From contig NZ_CP118747.1 of the NCBI RefSeq assembly GCF_030996345.1, positions 1,858,001 to 1,922,000 of the forward strand: a stretch of 64,000 nucleotides of DNA. Reading direction: 5' to 3'. The stretch is from Acidithiobacillus sp. AMEEHan. GTDB taxonomy: Bacteria; Pseudomonadota; Gammaproteobacteria; Acidithiobacillales; Acidithiobacillaceae. The first letter of the stretch is position 1; every line of letters starts with the position of its first letter. Shown here one piece after another: positions 28,629-36,913 of the stretch. The notes below the pieces were generated by a model that was given only the letters and a program-made list of their open reading frames with translations, was not told the DNA's origin and did not search any database. The translations under genes were made by a program, and so were the position numbers.

Positions 28629-29808
28629 GCCAAGGAGAAGGCAAGGCCAGAAAAAGAGCGTTGGGTTAGTGCCGAGGCTCAGGTTTCCGGAGTTTCAGGA
28701 GGCGGGAGAGTGGGAAGAGCGGGAGCTAGGAGATTTGTGCGATATATGCACGGGAAGAAAAGACGCAAATGAAGGCTCCCCAAATGGGCAATATCCATTC
28801 TTCACCTGCGCAGATCAACATAGTTTTAGCGACACTTATTCCTATGACGCTGAAGCAATATTGATCGCTGGTAATGCCCATGTTGGGCAGACGAGGTACT
28901 ATAAAGGAAAGTTTGAGGCTTATCAAAGAACTTACGTTCTAACTGGTTTTCGTAATATATACACTTCATACTTGTTTGCATTTCTGGGAGCCACTCTGCA
29001 AGCTTCACTGTCAGCACAGGCGCAAACCAGCGCTATGAGCTACATAAGGCTACCGATGCTGAAGGGATATAATGTAATTTATCCGCACAATGCAAATGAG
29101 CAGAAAAAAATCGCCGACTGCCTTTCCTCGCTCGACGATCTGATCACGCTGGAGTCACGGAAGCTCGACGCGCTCAAGCAGCACAAAAGGGGATTGATGC
29201 AGCAGCTTTTCCCAGCTGAGGGAGAGACGGTGCCGAGGCTGCGGTTTCCAGAGTTTCGGGAGGCGGGGGAGTGGCATGCTAAATCGCTTGGGGAGTTGTG
29301 TAATATACTTAATAACCGCAGAAAGCCTATAACCAGCACGGAAAGGAAGGCGGGAGAGTATCCCTACTATGGTGCAAGCGGTATCGTTGACTACATTGAT
29401 GATTACATCTTTGACGAAGAACTATTGCTGATCGGTGAGGATGGCGCCAAGTGGGGGGCATATGAGGCCTCATCATTTATTGTTTATGAAAAATGTTGGG
29501 TAAATAACCACGCTCATGTGCTCAAGCCATTAGGCGTTGACATTAAGATTGTTGAGGCTTACCTCAATATGAAAGATCTCAACACCTATGTAACAGGAGC
29601 AGCACCACCAAAATTAACGTTGGGGAAGCTCAAAGAGATTCTGGTTCCTGTTCCACCATCAGTAGAGGAGCAGGTGAAAATAGCTAGTACCTTGTATATC
29701 ACGGACGGCCTTATAACGGCTCAAAGAAAAAAAATCGAATCCCTTAAAACCCATAAGAAAGGCCTTATGCAGCAGCTTTTCCCTGCCTTGGATGATGCGG
29801 TGGCATGA
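28618..29808 (+). CDS. hsdS: Type I restriction-modification specificity subunit
   Basis: 396 residues with two target-recognition domains. Each half begins with a near-identical segment, VPRLRFPEF(Q/R)EAGEW, and ends with HK(R/K)GLMQQLFPA, the conserved helices that space the two half-sites. HsdS gives DNA sequence specificity to the HsdM/HsdR complex. It overlaps the end of hsdR by 11 bp. The repeated DNA (28669-28714 and 29230-29275) could allow domain exchange by recombination. Confidence 0.93.
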   Translation: MSSEPRRRQGQKKSVGLVPRLRFPEFQEAGEWEERELGDLCDICTGRKDANEGSPNGQYPFFTCADQHSFSDTYSYDAEAILIAGNAHVGQTRYYKGKFEAYQRTYVLTGFRNIYTSYLFAFLGATLQASLSAQAQTSAMSYIRLPMLKGYNVIYPHNANEQKKIADCLSSLDDLITLESRKLDALKQHKRGLMQQLFPAEGETVPRLRFPEFREAGEWHAKSLGELCNILNNRRKPITSTERKAGEYPYYGASGIVDYIDDYIFDEELLLIGEDGAKWGAYEASSFIVYEKCWVNNHAHVLKPLGVDIKIVEAYLNMKDLNTYVTGAAPPKLTLGKLKEILVPVPPSVEEQVKIASTLYITDGLITAQRKKIESLKTHKKGLMQQLFPALDDAVA

Positions 29809-29902
29809 GTACGTCCGAGATGCTCATCATCGCCGGACCAAATGGCGCGAAGAGAACCACCTTTACCCGGTCCTTTCTGCCAGAAGAGGTAGATCGTGCA
29901 TG
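29805..29902 (+). pseudogene. Zeta-toxin-like P-loop gene remnant
   Basis: An ATG overlapping the hsdS stop opens MSTSEMLIIAGPNGAKRTTFTRSFLPEEVD and then stops. This is the start of a zeta-toxin/kinase-type P-loop protein, but the Walker A reads GPNGAKRTT instead of GPNGAGKTT and only 32 codons remain. It was probably translated with hsdS once. Confidence 0.6.
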
Positions 29903-30046
29903 ATTGAATGCGAACATAGGCAGCGGTGCTTTACCACGTCAGGTGTAGCAAGATGACCTGTCTTGCCCGTATATTTCTTTTCAAGAATCTATTGTCTTGC
30001 TTGGGATCACAATCCTCAGCATTCTGTACTATCAGGAGGTTCTGCC

Positions 30047-30277
30047 ATGTCCATCAGTGACCTGTTGCCCGTGGTGTCTCGGCTCAGTCATGCGGAGAAG
30101 TTTCGCCTGGTCCAGGTGATGCTTCAGCAGTTGGCCGAGGATGAGGGGATCTCGGTAAAGACCACTGCCGATCAGCCAGCCCCCTTCGATCCTCGCAGCT
30201 TCTACGGACGGGGTCAGGCCACTCGTGAGCGCATAGATGCCTATCTCAACGCCTCCCGCCAAGGCTGGGAGCGATGA
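30047..30277 (+). CDS. Putative antitoxin of a PIN toxin
   Basis: 76 residues from ATG 30047, chosen for AGGAGG at 30034-30039. The N-terminus is helical (ISDLLPVVSRLSHAEKFRLVQVMLQQLA) and the C-terminus is basic with FDPRSFYGRGQATRERIDAYL. The layout fits small antitoxins with an N-terminal DNA-binding or dimer region and a C-terminal toxin-binding tail. It overlaps the PIN-toxin start by four bases, the usual toxin-antitoxin coupling. It lies inside the type I restriction operon between hsdS and hsdM. Confidence 0.75.
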   Translation: MSISDLLPVVSRLSHAEKFRLVQVMLQQLAEDEGISVKTTADQPAPFDPRSFYGRGQATRERIDAYLNASRQGWER

Positions 30278-30654
30278 GCTTTCTATTCGATACCAACGTC
30301 ATTATTTATTACTTCAATGGGTTAACCGCCGACGAGTCCATCCATGATCGTCTGCGCGAGAGCTTCCGGATTTCCATCGTCACCGAGATCGAGTTTCTGG
30401 GCTGGGGGGATTTTATCTCTCAGCCGGTGCTCTACGAGCAGGCGAAGTACTTCATGAGTCAGGCTATGGTCTATCCCCTGGATCATCCTATTGCCGAGGC
30501 GACCATTCGGTTACGCCAGCAGTACAAAACCAAAACTCCTGACGCGATCATTGCCGCAACCGCCCTGGTGCATGGCCTGACTGTCATTACGCAAAACACC
30601 GACGACTTCACTCGCCTAGGTGTGCCCACCCTCACCATAACGATGAAACCATGA
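30274..30654 (+). CDS. vapC: PIN-domain ribonuclease toxin (VapC-like)
   Basis: 126 residues. The acidic PIN residues are in place: D6 in FLFDTNVI, E38 in VTEIEFLGW, D90 in KTPDAIIAATA and D110/D111 near TQNTDDF. VapC-type toxins cleave tRNA or rRNA unless bound by their antitoxin. The start overlaps the antitoxin stop by four bases, and the stop overlaps the hsdM start by four bases. Antitoxin, toxin and hsdM are thus translationally coupled, which would tie toxin control to expression of the methylase. Confidence 0.88.
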   Translation: MSFLFDTNVIIYYFNGLTADESIHDRLRESFRISIVTEIEFLGWGDFISQPVLYEQAKYFMSQAMVYPLDHPIAEATIRLRQQYKTKTPDAIIAATALVHGLTVITQNTDDFTRLGVPTLTITMKP

Positions 30655-32264
30655 CCGAAATCGACCAAAAACAACTGGGCAACACCCTTTGGGGCATTGC
30701 CGATCAACTCCGTGGCGCCATGAACGCGGACGACTTCCGCGACTACATGCTCTCTTTCCTCTTCCTGCGCTATCTGTCGGACAACTACGCCCAGGCCGCC
30801 CAGAAAGAATTGGGTCCCGACTATCCGCAACTGGCTCCCAGTGACCGCCGCACCCCGCTATCCCTCTGGTATGCCCAGAATCCCGACGATATCGAAGAAT
30901 TTGAGAAGCAGATGCGGCGGAAGATCCACTATGTGGTTCGTCCCGAATTCCTCTGGGGAAGCATATCGGAACTCGCCCGCACCCAGAACCGCGAGCTTCT
31001 CCATACCCTGCAAAAGGGTTTCGACTACATTGAGAACGAATCCTTCGCCAGCACCTTCAGCGGTCTGTTCTCTGAGATCAACCTCAACTCTGAGAAGCTC
31101 GGCAAAGACTACAGCGCCCGCAACAGCAAGCTCTGTACCATCATTCAGGCCATTGCCGAGGGTCTATCCCAGTTCTCCACCAATCAAGACGTCCTGGGTG
31201 ACGCCTACGAGTACCTCATTGGCCAGTTTGCGGCGGGTTCCGGCAAGAAAGCTGGGGAGTTCTACACGCCCCAGCAGATATCGACCATCCTCTCGGGCAT
31301 TGTTACCCTGGACAGCCAAGACCCGGCTACGGGCAAAAAGAAGCAGCTGGAGAGCGTTCTGGACTTCGCCTGCGGCTCTGGCTCTCTTTTGCTCAATGTC
31401 CGCCACCGCATGGGGCCTCACGGTATCGGCAAGATCTACGGTCAGGAAAAGAATATCACCACCTATAACCTCGCCCGGATGAACATGCTCCTGCATGGGG
31501 TCAAGGACTCCGAGTTCGAGATTTACCACGGCGACACCCTGACCAACGATTGGGACTTTCTGCGGGAGACCAACCCCGCCAAGGCTCCCAAGTTTGATGC
31601 CGTCGTCGCCAATCCTCCCTTCAGCTATCGTTGGGGACCGAGCAGCGCCCTAGCGGAGGACATGCGCTTCAAGAACTATGGCTTGGCCCCCAAGTCCGCT
31701 GCGGACTTTGCCTTCCTCCTGCACGGCTTTCATTACCTCAAGCCCGAAGGCGTCATGGCCATTATCCTGCCCCATGGCGTGCTCTTTCGGGGTGGAGCGG
31801 AAGAACGCATTCGTACCAAGCTGCTGCAGGACGGCAACATCGACACCGTCATCGGCCTGCCCGCTAATCTTTTCTTCTCCACGGGCATCCCGGTCTGCGT
31901 TCTGGTCCTCAAGAAATGCAAAAAACCCGACGATGTTCTCTTCATCAACGCCGCCGAGCATTTCGAGAAGGGCAAGCGCCAGAACCAGCTGCGACCCGAA
32001 GACATCGACAAGATCATTGATACCTACCAGTACCGCAAAGACGAAGAACGCTACTCTCGCCGCGTGAGCATGGCCGAGATCGCCGACAACGACTATAACC
32101 TCAACATCAGCCGCTATGTCAGCACGGCCCAGCCCGAGGAAGAAATCGACCTGCAGGTAGTCCACCAAGAGCTGATGGAGCTGGAAAAGAAGATCGCCGA
32201 GGCGACAGAGCGGCATAACAGTTTTTTGCAAGAGCTGGGGCTGCCGCTACTGGGGCGGTCATGA
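30651..32264 (+). CDS. hsdM: Type I restriction-modification methyltransferase subunit
   Basis: 537 residues. An N-terminal helical HsdM_N domain (LGNTLWGIADQLRGAMNADDFRDYML) is followed by the SAM-binding region GEFYTPQQI and DFACGSGSLL, and the catalytic N6-adenine motif NPPF at residues 321-324. The C-terminus is coiled (ELMELEKKIAEATERHNSFL), probably contacting HsdS. It methylates adenine in the host sites. Gene order R-S-toxin pair-M is unusual; M and S are normally adjacent. The frame is intact. Confidence 0.95.
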   Translation: MTEIDQKQLGNTLWGIADQLRGAMNADDFRDYMLSFLFLRYLSDNYAQAAQKELGPDYPQLAPSDRRTPLSLWYAQNPDDIEEFEKQMRRKIHYVVRPEFLWGSISELARTQNRELLHTLQKGFDYIENESFASTFSGLFSEINLNSEKLGKDYSARNSKLCTIIQAIAEGLSQFSTNQDVLGDAYEYLIGQFAAGSGKKAGEFYTPQQISTILSGIVTLDSQDPATGKKKQLESVLDFACGSGSLLLNVRHRMGPHGIGKIYGQEKNITTYNLARMNMLLHGVKDSEFEIYHGDTLTNDWDFLRETNPAKAPKFDAVVANPPFSYRWGPSSALAEDMRFKNYGLAPKSAADFAFLLHGFHYLKPEGVMAIILPHGVLFRGGAEERIRTKLLQDGNIDTVIGLPANLFFSTGIPVCVLVLKKCKKPDDVLFINAAEHFEKGKRQNQLRPEDIDKIIDTYQYRKDEERYSRRVSMAEIADNDYNLNISRYVSTAQPEEEIDLQVVHQELMELEKKIAEATERHNSFLQELGLPLLGRS

Positions 32265-32316
32265 TCCGGCGTGCTGAGAGCCGGATAACGCTTTACCAGA
32301 ATAGGAGAAAGCCCTC

Positions 32317-32757
32317 GTGAGCGTGTGGAAGATCTGGTGTGATGGTTCCTGTGGGCCGACGAACCCCGGTCCTTGTGCCTGGGGTGCGGTGATCGAATCG
32401 CCGTCTGGGGAGCGCAGTGAGCATTTTGGCTTTATCCTGAAGCGCGGAACCAACAACATTGCGGAACTGACCGCCGCCATCGAAGCCTTGCGCCGGGTTC
32501 CTGAGGGTGCTGAGGTGATCCTGTGCTCGGATAGCCAGTACACCTTGAAGGGTCTGGGCGAATGGCTCCCTGGCTGGATCAAAAAAGGCTGGAAAACAGC
32601 CTCAGGATCACCCGTGCTGAACCAGGAACTCTGGCAACAACTGCATCACGAGTACCTAGCCCGCAAGGTCACGTTGGAATGGGTGCGTGGACACAATGGC
32701 CATCCAGAAAATGAGCTTGCTGACCAGCTCGCCAACATCGGACTCACCCTGGGATGA
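32317..32757 (+). CDS. rnhA: Ribonuclease HI
   Basis: 146 residues from a GTG at 32317 with TAGGAG about nine bases upstream. The four acidic catalytic residues are present: D9 in WCDGSC, E50 in NNIAELTA, D72 in CSDSQYT and D136 in ENELADQLA, with the GHNGH loop before the last. It degrades RNA in RNA-DNA hybrids. It has no basic hybrid-binding domain. It follows hsdM by 52 bp and could aid plasmid-type replication of the element. The chromosome presumably has its own copy. Confidence 0.93.
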   Translation: MSVWKIWCDGSCGPTNPGPCAWGAVIESPSGERSEHFGFILKRGTNNIAELTAAIEALRRVPEGAEVILCSDSQYTLKGLGEWLPGWIKKGWKTASGSPVLNQELWQQLHHEYLARKVTLEWVRGHNGHPENELADQLANIGLTLG

Positions 32758-32827
32758 AAAACGGGTATCGCTTTCTGCGTCCAGTCACTGTCCATGGCAA
32801 TATACCTGGGACGAGCTGGGGTTGGTC

Positions 32828-33817
32828 ATGAAAAAACGCAGTTCCTACATCGAAGCACTACTGGGGGAGCTGATGCCGTTGGCACATATCGTGTCAGACA
32901 CACTCCAACCAGGCCCAGAAATGTCTCGATTACTGGACTTGCTGTATGGGGTACTTGACGATCAAGACAGTCACGCCCTTCTCGCGATATTTGAAACCCT
33001 CCGAGCCGACGGCCTGACAGCGGTTTGGGAATATCTCTGGGATCGCGCATTGGATATGGCCTGCATAAAAGGCTATGAGGATGGCTCCCAAAGCATTTTG
33101 ATTGCTGTCCCTTTCCTTGCTCCCTGGACAGGAGAATGCCGAGGTGCAGATCGCAAGGCACTGACGCAGGTACTGAAAAAACACGAGGTCATCCCCAAAC
33201 GCGGGAAGATTCATTGGGTGCAGAAGCCACAGTCCATTTATGCGCTGCGAGACACTAGTCCTTCGCTGTTGTGGATGCTGAATACCCCATACGCCACGGA
33301 CCCCTATACTTGGAACTACGGTCATACGACGGCGCCAACCATGTATCTGCTGGTGGGGAGATTGGAATATTCAGCGCAATACCGACCTTTCTGGCCGGAT
33401 CCGGATGTCCTGATTCAAGCGCAAGCCGAGGCTCTGGGTTGGCCACCGGAAGCGCTAGATGCCTGCGCACCCCTGCGATGGTTCCTAGAACGGGAAACAG
33501 ATGAGCCCGACGCAGCCGAAGGCCGCATGATGGGGATGATCCTTGCCGCTGTTTCCGCAGCGAAGAATTGGATCGAGGAGGCAAAGGTAAACGCTAAGGA
33601 CTGCCAGATCCTTGTGAAGGATGGGGCGGATGCTACCCTCCATGTCTTCATCCAGCCCAATGGACGAGGCAAGCATTTACTCTGTGGCCTAGACTACGAG
33701 GCTGCTCAAGTGTCGCGGGATCAAATTTTGGAAAAGTTTAGAGAGGTTTTCGAACAGGTTGGGTTTGCTGTGGTCATAGATAGACCTCCGGGTGAGGCTA
33801 GGGCCACATTGCATTGA
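32828..33817 (+). CDS. Hypothetical protein, no recognised family
   Basis: 329 residues from ATG 32828; the frame is open upstream to 32687, inside rnhA, but that part is rnhA read in another frame. The N-terminus is helical (LLGELMPLAHIVSDTL, LLDLLYGVLDD); the middle has repeated aromatic/Pro stretches (TDPYTWNYGHTTAPTMYLL, YRPFWPDPD), and the end alternates beta and helix (QILVKDGADATLHVFI, VGFAVVIDRPPGE). No signal peptide, membrane helix or nucleotide-binding motif is seen. It follows rnhA closely and may share its transcript. Function not predictable. Confidence 0.6.
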   Translation: MKKRSSYIEALLGELMPLAHIVSDTLQPGPEMSRLLDLLYGVLDDQDSHALLAIFETLRADGLTAVWEYLWDRALDMACIKGYEDGSQSILIAVPFLAPWTGECRGADRKALTQVLKKHEVIPKRGKIHWVQKPQSIYALRDTSPSLLWMLNTPYATDPYTWNYGHTTAPTMYLLVGRLEYSAQYRPFWPDPDVLIQAQAEALGWPPEALDACAPLRWFLERETDEPDAAEGRMMGMILAAVSAAKNWIEEAKVNAKDCQILVKDGADATLHVFIQPNGRGKHLLCGLDYEAAQVSRDQILEKFREVFEQVGFAVVIDRPPGEARATLH

Positions 33818-34536
33818 TCGAATCCCGTGGGAGAATGGGTGGTATGCAGCGAAAGCAGTCGTTCGCGAGATCCACATTATCGACTAAGGAGTACTCTATT
33901 TCTCAAGATTATTCCGCACAGAATACCATTTCCGAAAAGCCACCAGACTCCAGATATGTTAATCAGCGTGCAAAAGTGAACATCTGATCTAGCCCCAAAA
34001 GTGCGTCTTGCCCCCAATATTGGCGCAAGCACCCTGCTGTCAGGCCCTTTACCGTTCGAATTACCCCACTTTTCTGGAGAATTCTCGGATTTTTGGCACA
34101 CCACTTCCTACGCCGTCAGCAGAGATCTCCGCAGCATGTACAAGTTGGCAAAGGCAAAGAGTGTGGTGAGCTGAGCCCCGTTCTTGGCCAATCCCCGATA
34201 GCGCGTGCGCTGATTTTTTGAGATTCTGGATCAAAGGCAGCGCCTTCTTCGGCTAGATCAGATCTTCCTTAGCTCATCGGCTGCCCCCGAAATCGGCTTT
34301 TCACTAAGGTCCGCTGCCACGTCTCTGAAGGTCTCCTCCCTGTATTGCGTCAAGGCGGCACTGATCTCGAGGCGTATGTGTTTCCGAGTCCGCCAACCCA
34401 ACTGACACGGCAGACTGGCTATACCGTGGCGACCAATTTACGAGGGACGCAAGGTGTGCATCCATGGCTCGCCATTCTGCGTAATATAGACGTGGGAAGT
34501 ATAGTGAAGTTTGGCAACAGCGCGGGAGATGCAATT
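33818..34536. other. Intergenic stretch with an IS5-type transposase tail
   Basis: Mostly non-coding. On the minus strand about 34235-34105 encodes TRYRGLAKNGAQLTTLFAFANLYMLRRSLL and a stop, the C-terminus of an IS5-type transposase. Nothing else in the stretch is recognisable up to the HiPIP-like gene. Confidence 0.6.
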
Positions 34537-34814
34537 ATGGATAGACCGTTGAATCGTCGGGAATGGCCAAAAACCAGTGGAAAGGCTGCGCTGGCTTTAA
34601 CTGTCGCACCTTTGATCTTTGCGCCTTTGGCTGAGGCAGGCACGCTCGCCAGCAAGGCTTCTGAAGCTATCAGGACCATCCATCCAGTGGCGATATGTGC
34701 AGCAACTGCGCGAACTTCGTCCCGGGATCGAGTTCAGCCGCGATGGGGACGTGCAAACTGGTAGAAGGCTCCATCAGCCCACACGGCTACTGTTTCGATT
34801 ACGTCCCCCGTTAA
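34537..34814 (+). pseudogene. High-potential iron-sulfur protein (HiPIP) gene with one-base frameshift
   Basis: ATG 34537 has GGGAG about eight bases upstream and encodes a twin-arginine signal (RREWPKTSGKAALALTVA). The frame then breaks near 34667. In the shifted frame the sequence reads YQDHPSSGDMCSNCANF, GTCKLVEG and SPHGYCFDYVPR to TAA 34812-34814, giving the HiPIP cluster pattern C-x2-C-x14-C-x12-C. One missing base separates the parts. HiPIPs carry electrons in the periplasm, as Iro does in iron oxidisers. The exported ferritin-like gene follows. Confidence 0.82.
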
Positions 34815-34951
34815 TACCTGAGAAGATGCGAGGTGGAAGACCGATGTTATCCAATTTAAGTGATGCTGGAAAAGTCTGTTGTATAAGAGGATGCTGAAAA
34901 AGTTTGTCTTAGGTTGAGTCCTATCAGGTTTCAGGAACCACAAGGAGTGTA

Positions 34952-35569
34952 ATGCACATGTCTACATCGAATACTTCTCGTCGTGATTTTTTCAAAAAGA
35001 GTGCCCTTTTTACTGCTGGCATTGCTGCGGCCTCGACGGTGACGGCGCCAGGACTGGCGGAAGCTGCCGCCTGGGGCGGGGACAAGGACTGGAAGCACGA
35101 CGCGGCCCTGCTCAACGTCGCGTTGAACCTCGAGCACCAAGCCATTGCCGCCTATCAGGTTGGAGCGGAGAGCAAATTGCTCACGCCAGCTATTCTCAAG
35201 GTCGCCTTGGCGTTCCAGAAGGACCATGAGGCGCACGCTGCGGTGCTCGTGGAAACCATCAAGAAGATTGGTGGCAAGCCCGTGGCACCACGGGCGCCGC
35301 TCACGGCGCCGATGGCGGATCTGGCCAAGGCCTGGAATTTCCCGGTAGGCAAACTCAAAGACCAGGCCGATGTGCTGCACTTTGCGGCGGGTCTGGAAAT
35401 CGGGGCGGCCAAAGCCTATCTCGGCACGGTACCGGAGTTTGGGGATCGCGCCTTGGCGAAAGCCGCCGCCAACATTGAAGGGGACGAAACCATGCACTAT
35501 GCCATTCTTCGGAATGCGCTAGGTGAGTTTCCGGTTCCCGCGGCCTTTGTGTCGGCCATGCCAGACTGA
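34952..35569 (+). CDS. Twin-arginine-exported ferritin-like protein
   Basis: 205 residues with a Tat signal (R10-R11 in SRRDFFKKSALF, cleavage near AEAAA). The mature part is a four-helix bundle with ferritin-like ligands: E61-H62 in NLEHQAIAAY, D91-H92-E93 in KDHEAHAAV, E-x2-x-AKAYLG further on and GDETMHYAIL. It resembles the exported ferritin-like domain family (Ferritin_2). Export by Tat suggests it folds with metal in the cytoplasm and acts in the periplasm in iron binding or oxidation. A second start at 34958 is also possible. Confidence 0.82.
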   Translation: MHMSTSNTSRRDFFKKSALFTAGIAAASTVTAPGLAEAAAWGGDKDWKHDAALLNVALNLEHQAIAAYQVGAESKLLTPAILKVALAFQKDHEAHAAVLVETIKKIGGKPVAPRAPLTAPMADLAKAWNFPVGKLKDQADVLHFAAGLEIGAAKAYLGTVPEFGDRALAKAAANIEGDETMHYAILRNALGEFPVPAAFVSAMPD

Positions 35570-35688
35570 CCTATCGCGAGGACGGGAACCTCTGCGGGGC
35601 CATCTTTGTGTCAAGGTGGCCCTTTTGATTCATCGGTAGACGGTCGTCGTCGCTCTGGAAGCGGCAGCGGAATAGGGAGGGGATGGTC

Positions 35689-35883
35689 ATGCAAAAGAAT
35701 GCAGGGATGGTAGATCGTGCTATTCGTGTCCTGGTGGGCATGGCTCTGTTGGCTTTAGTGTTTGTTGGGCCCCACACCCCTTGGGGGTTGATTGGGATCT
35801 TGCCACTCGTCACTGGACTGGTTGGGTATTGTCCGGCGTACAGTTTGTTTGGGCTGCGAACCTGCTCTAAGAGCAAATTGTAA
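35689..35883 (+). CDS. DUF2892 small inner-membrane protein
   Basis: 64 residues from ATG 35689; an ATG at 35683 lies directly against the GGGAGGGG site. The pattern RAIRVLVGMALLAL, PWGLIGILPLVTGLVGYCPAYSLFGLRTC is that of DUF2892, two helices with a conserved Cys pair in the second half. Relatives are fused to or sit beside rhodanese (sulfur-transfer) domains. Its stop overlaps the next start by one base. Confidence 0.82.
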   Translation: MQKNAGMVDRAIRVLVGMALLALVFVGPHTPWGLIGILPLVTGLVGYCPAYSLFGLRTCSKSKL

Positions 35884-36497
35884 TGGGGAGTGATCTTCAA
35901 AGTGATATCTTAGGGCGTCCTGGCGCCCAGCCAGAAGAAGAACCCGTCTGGCCTGGGGCCGCAAGATGGATCCACCTAGGATTACTCCTGAGTGTTACCT
36001 TTCAAATGGTCACGGGTCTTGCCGGGTGGCTACTCGGAGTGTTTCCTTTCGCCTGGCATGTTCGCGTGGGGTTATTCCTGGTCACAATCCTGGGGTTGCA
36101 ATGGGGTTGGTTATGGATAACCCTGCAGGGGCGACGAACCCTGGGTTACCTTTTTCCTTGGACTCCGCGTGGCTTTTCAGCCCTTGCCAAAGATGTGGTT
36201 GGCTTATCTCGTGGTGTGCTTGCGCCTCCCGGACCGAGGCCGGGTTTACCCGGATTTATGCACGGGATTTTTCTTTTGTCCGTTACGCTCGTTGCTTTGT
36301 CTGGCCTAACCCTTCTGGGAGAATTTCGAGGGTGGTGGAGTGGAGTTCCAATGGGAACCCTGCTGACGACTTTGCGAATGGGTGCCCTCGCAGTTGCCAT
36401 ACAATGGCTCGGGCATGTAGGAATGGTCATCCTCCACGCTATCAAGGGAGATTCCATTTGGGGGATATTTAGCAGGAGAGGCAGGACATCATCATGA
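35883..36497 (+). CDS. Cytochrome b561-like membrane protein
   Basis: 204 residues, four hydrophobic helices. Candidate haem ligands are H31 (RWIHLGLLL), H59 (AWHVRVG), H127 (FMHGIF), H178 and H185 (GHVGMVILHAIKGD), fitting a di-haem b561-type fold. It probably passes electrons between the quinone pool and a periplasmic partner. The start overlaps the DUF2892 stop by one base and the stop overlaps the next start by four, so this is a tight operon with the ferritin-like and DoxX-like genes. Confidence 0.75.
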   Translation: MGSDLQSDILGRPGAQPEEEPVWPGAARWIHLGLLLSVTFQMVTGLAGWLLGVFPFAWHVRVGLFLVTILGLQWGWLWITLQGRRTLGYLFPWTPRGFSALAKDVVGLSRGVLAPPGPRPGLPGFMHGIFLLSVTLVALSGLTLLGEFRGWWSGVPMGTLLTTLRMGALAVAIQWLGHVGMVILHAIKGDSIWGIFSRRGRTSS

Positions 36498-36913
36498 CCA
36501 GCGCAAGTCGCCGGGAGATTTTCAAGCGTAGCGTGCTGGTGTTTGTATTCTTCTGGTTCTTCTTCGGAAGTTTGGCGCATTTCCTTTTCACCCGAGCAGA
36601 AGCCGGAATCGTCCCCACGTATATACCGTTTCACCGATTGGACGTATACGTGAGTGGTGTGTTGGAAATGTTGGGCGCCATTGGCGTGCTTTTCAAGAGG
36701 GCTAGATCGTGGGCCGGGATTGGGCTTTTTCTGCTTACCATCGCCGTTACCCCAGCCAATATACACATGGCCATGCACTGGAGAAGTTATCCTGAGGTAA
36801 GCCCGTGGATATTGAATGCCAGATTGGTTTTCCAAGTTATTTTCTTGGCAGGTATTTGGTGGTCTACAGGAGCTTCGAAATATTACGCACCATTTTACAA
36901 AGGGAAACACTAA
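36494..36913 (+). CDS. DoxX-like membrane protein
   Basis: 139 residues, four helices with the DoxX-type pattern YIPFHRLDVYVSGVLEMLGAIGVLF and TPANIHMAMHW. DoxX-type proteins are found with thiosulfate:quinone oxidoreductase (DoxDA) and with other respiratory or redox systems. The start overlaps the cytochrome gene by four bases, and the following gene starts directly after its stop. The role in this operon is unknown; proximity to a b-type cytochrome suggests a redox link. Confidence 0.72.
   Translation: MTSASRREIFKRSVLVFVFFWFFFGSLAHFLFTRAEAGIVPTYIPFHRLDVYVSGVLEMLGAIGVLFKRARSWAGIGLFLLTIAVTPANIHMAMHWRSYPEVSPWILNARLVFQVIFLAGIWWSTGASKYYAPFYKGKH

Noticed and set aside
34490-34536. AbrB/MazE-like motif (IVKFGNSAG) in the frame ahead of the HiPIP gene
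   Set aside because: Eight residues only, with no following AbrB fold, and the bases there form the HiPIP ribosome site; chance match.
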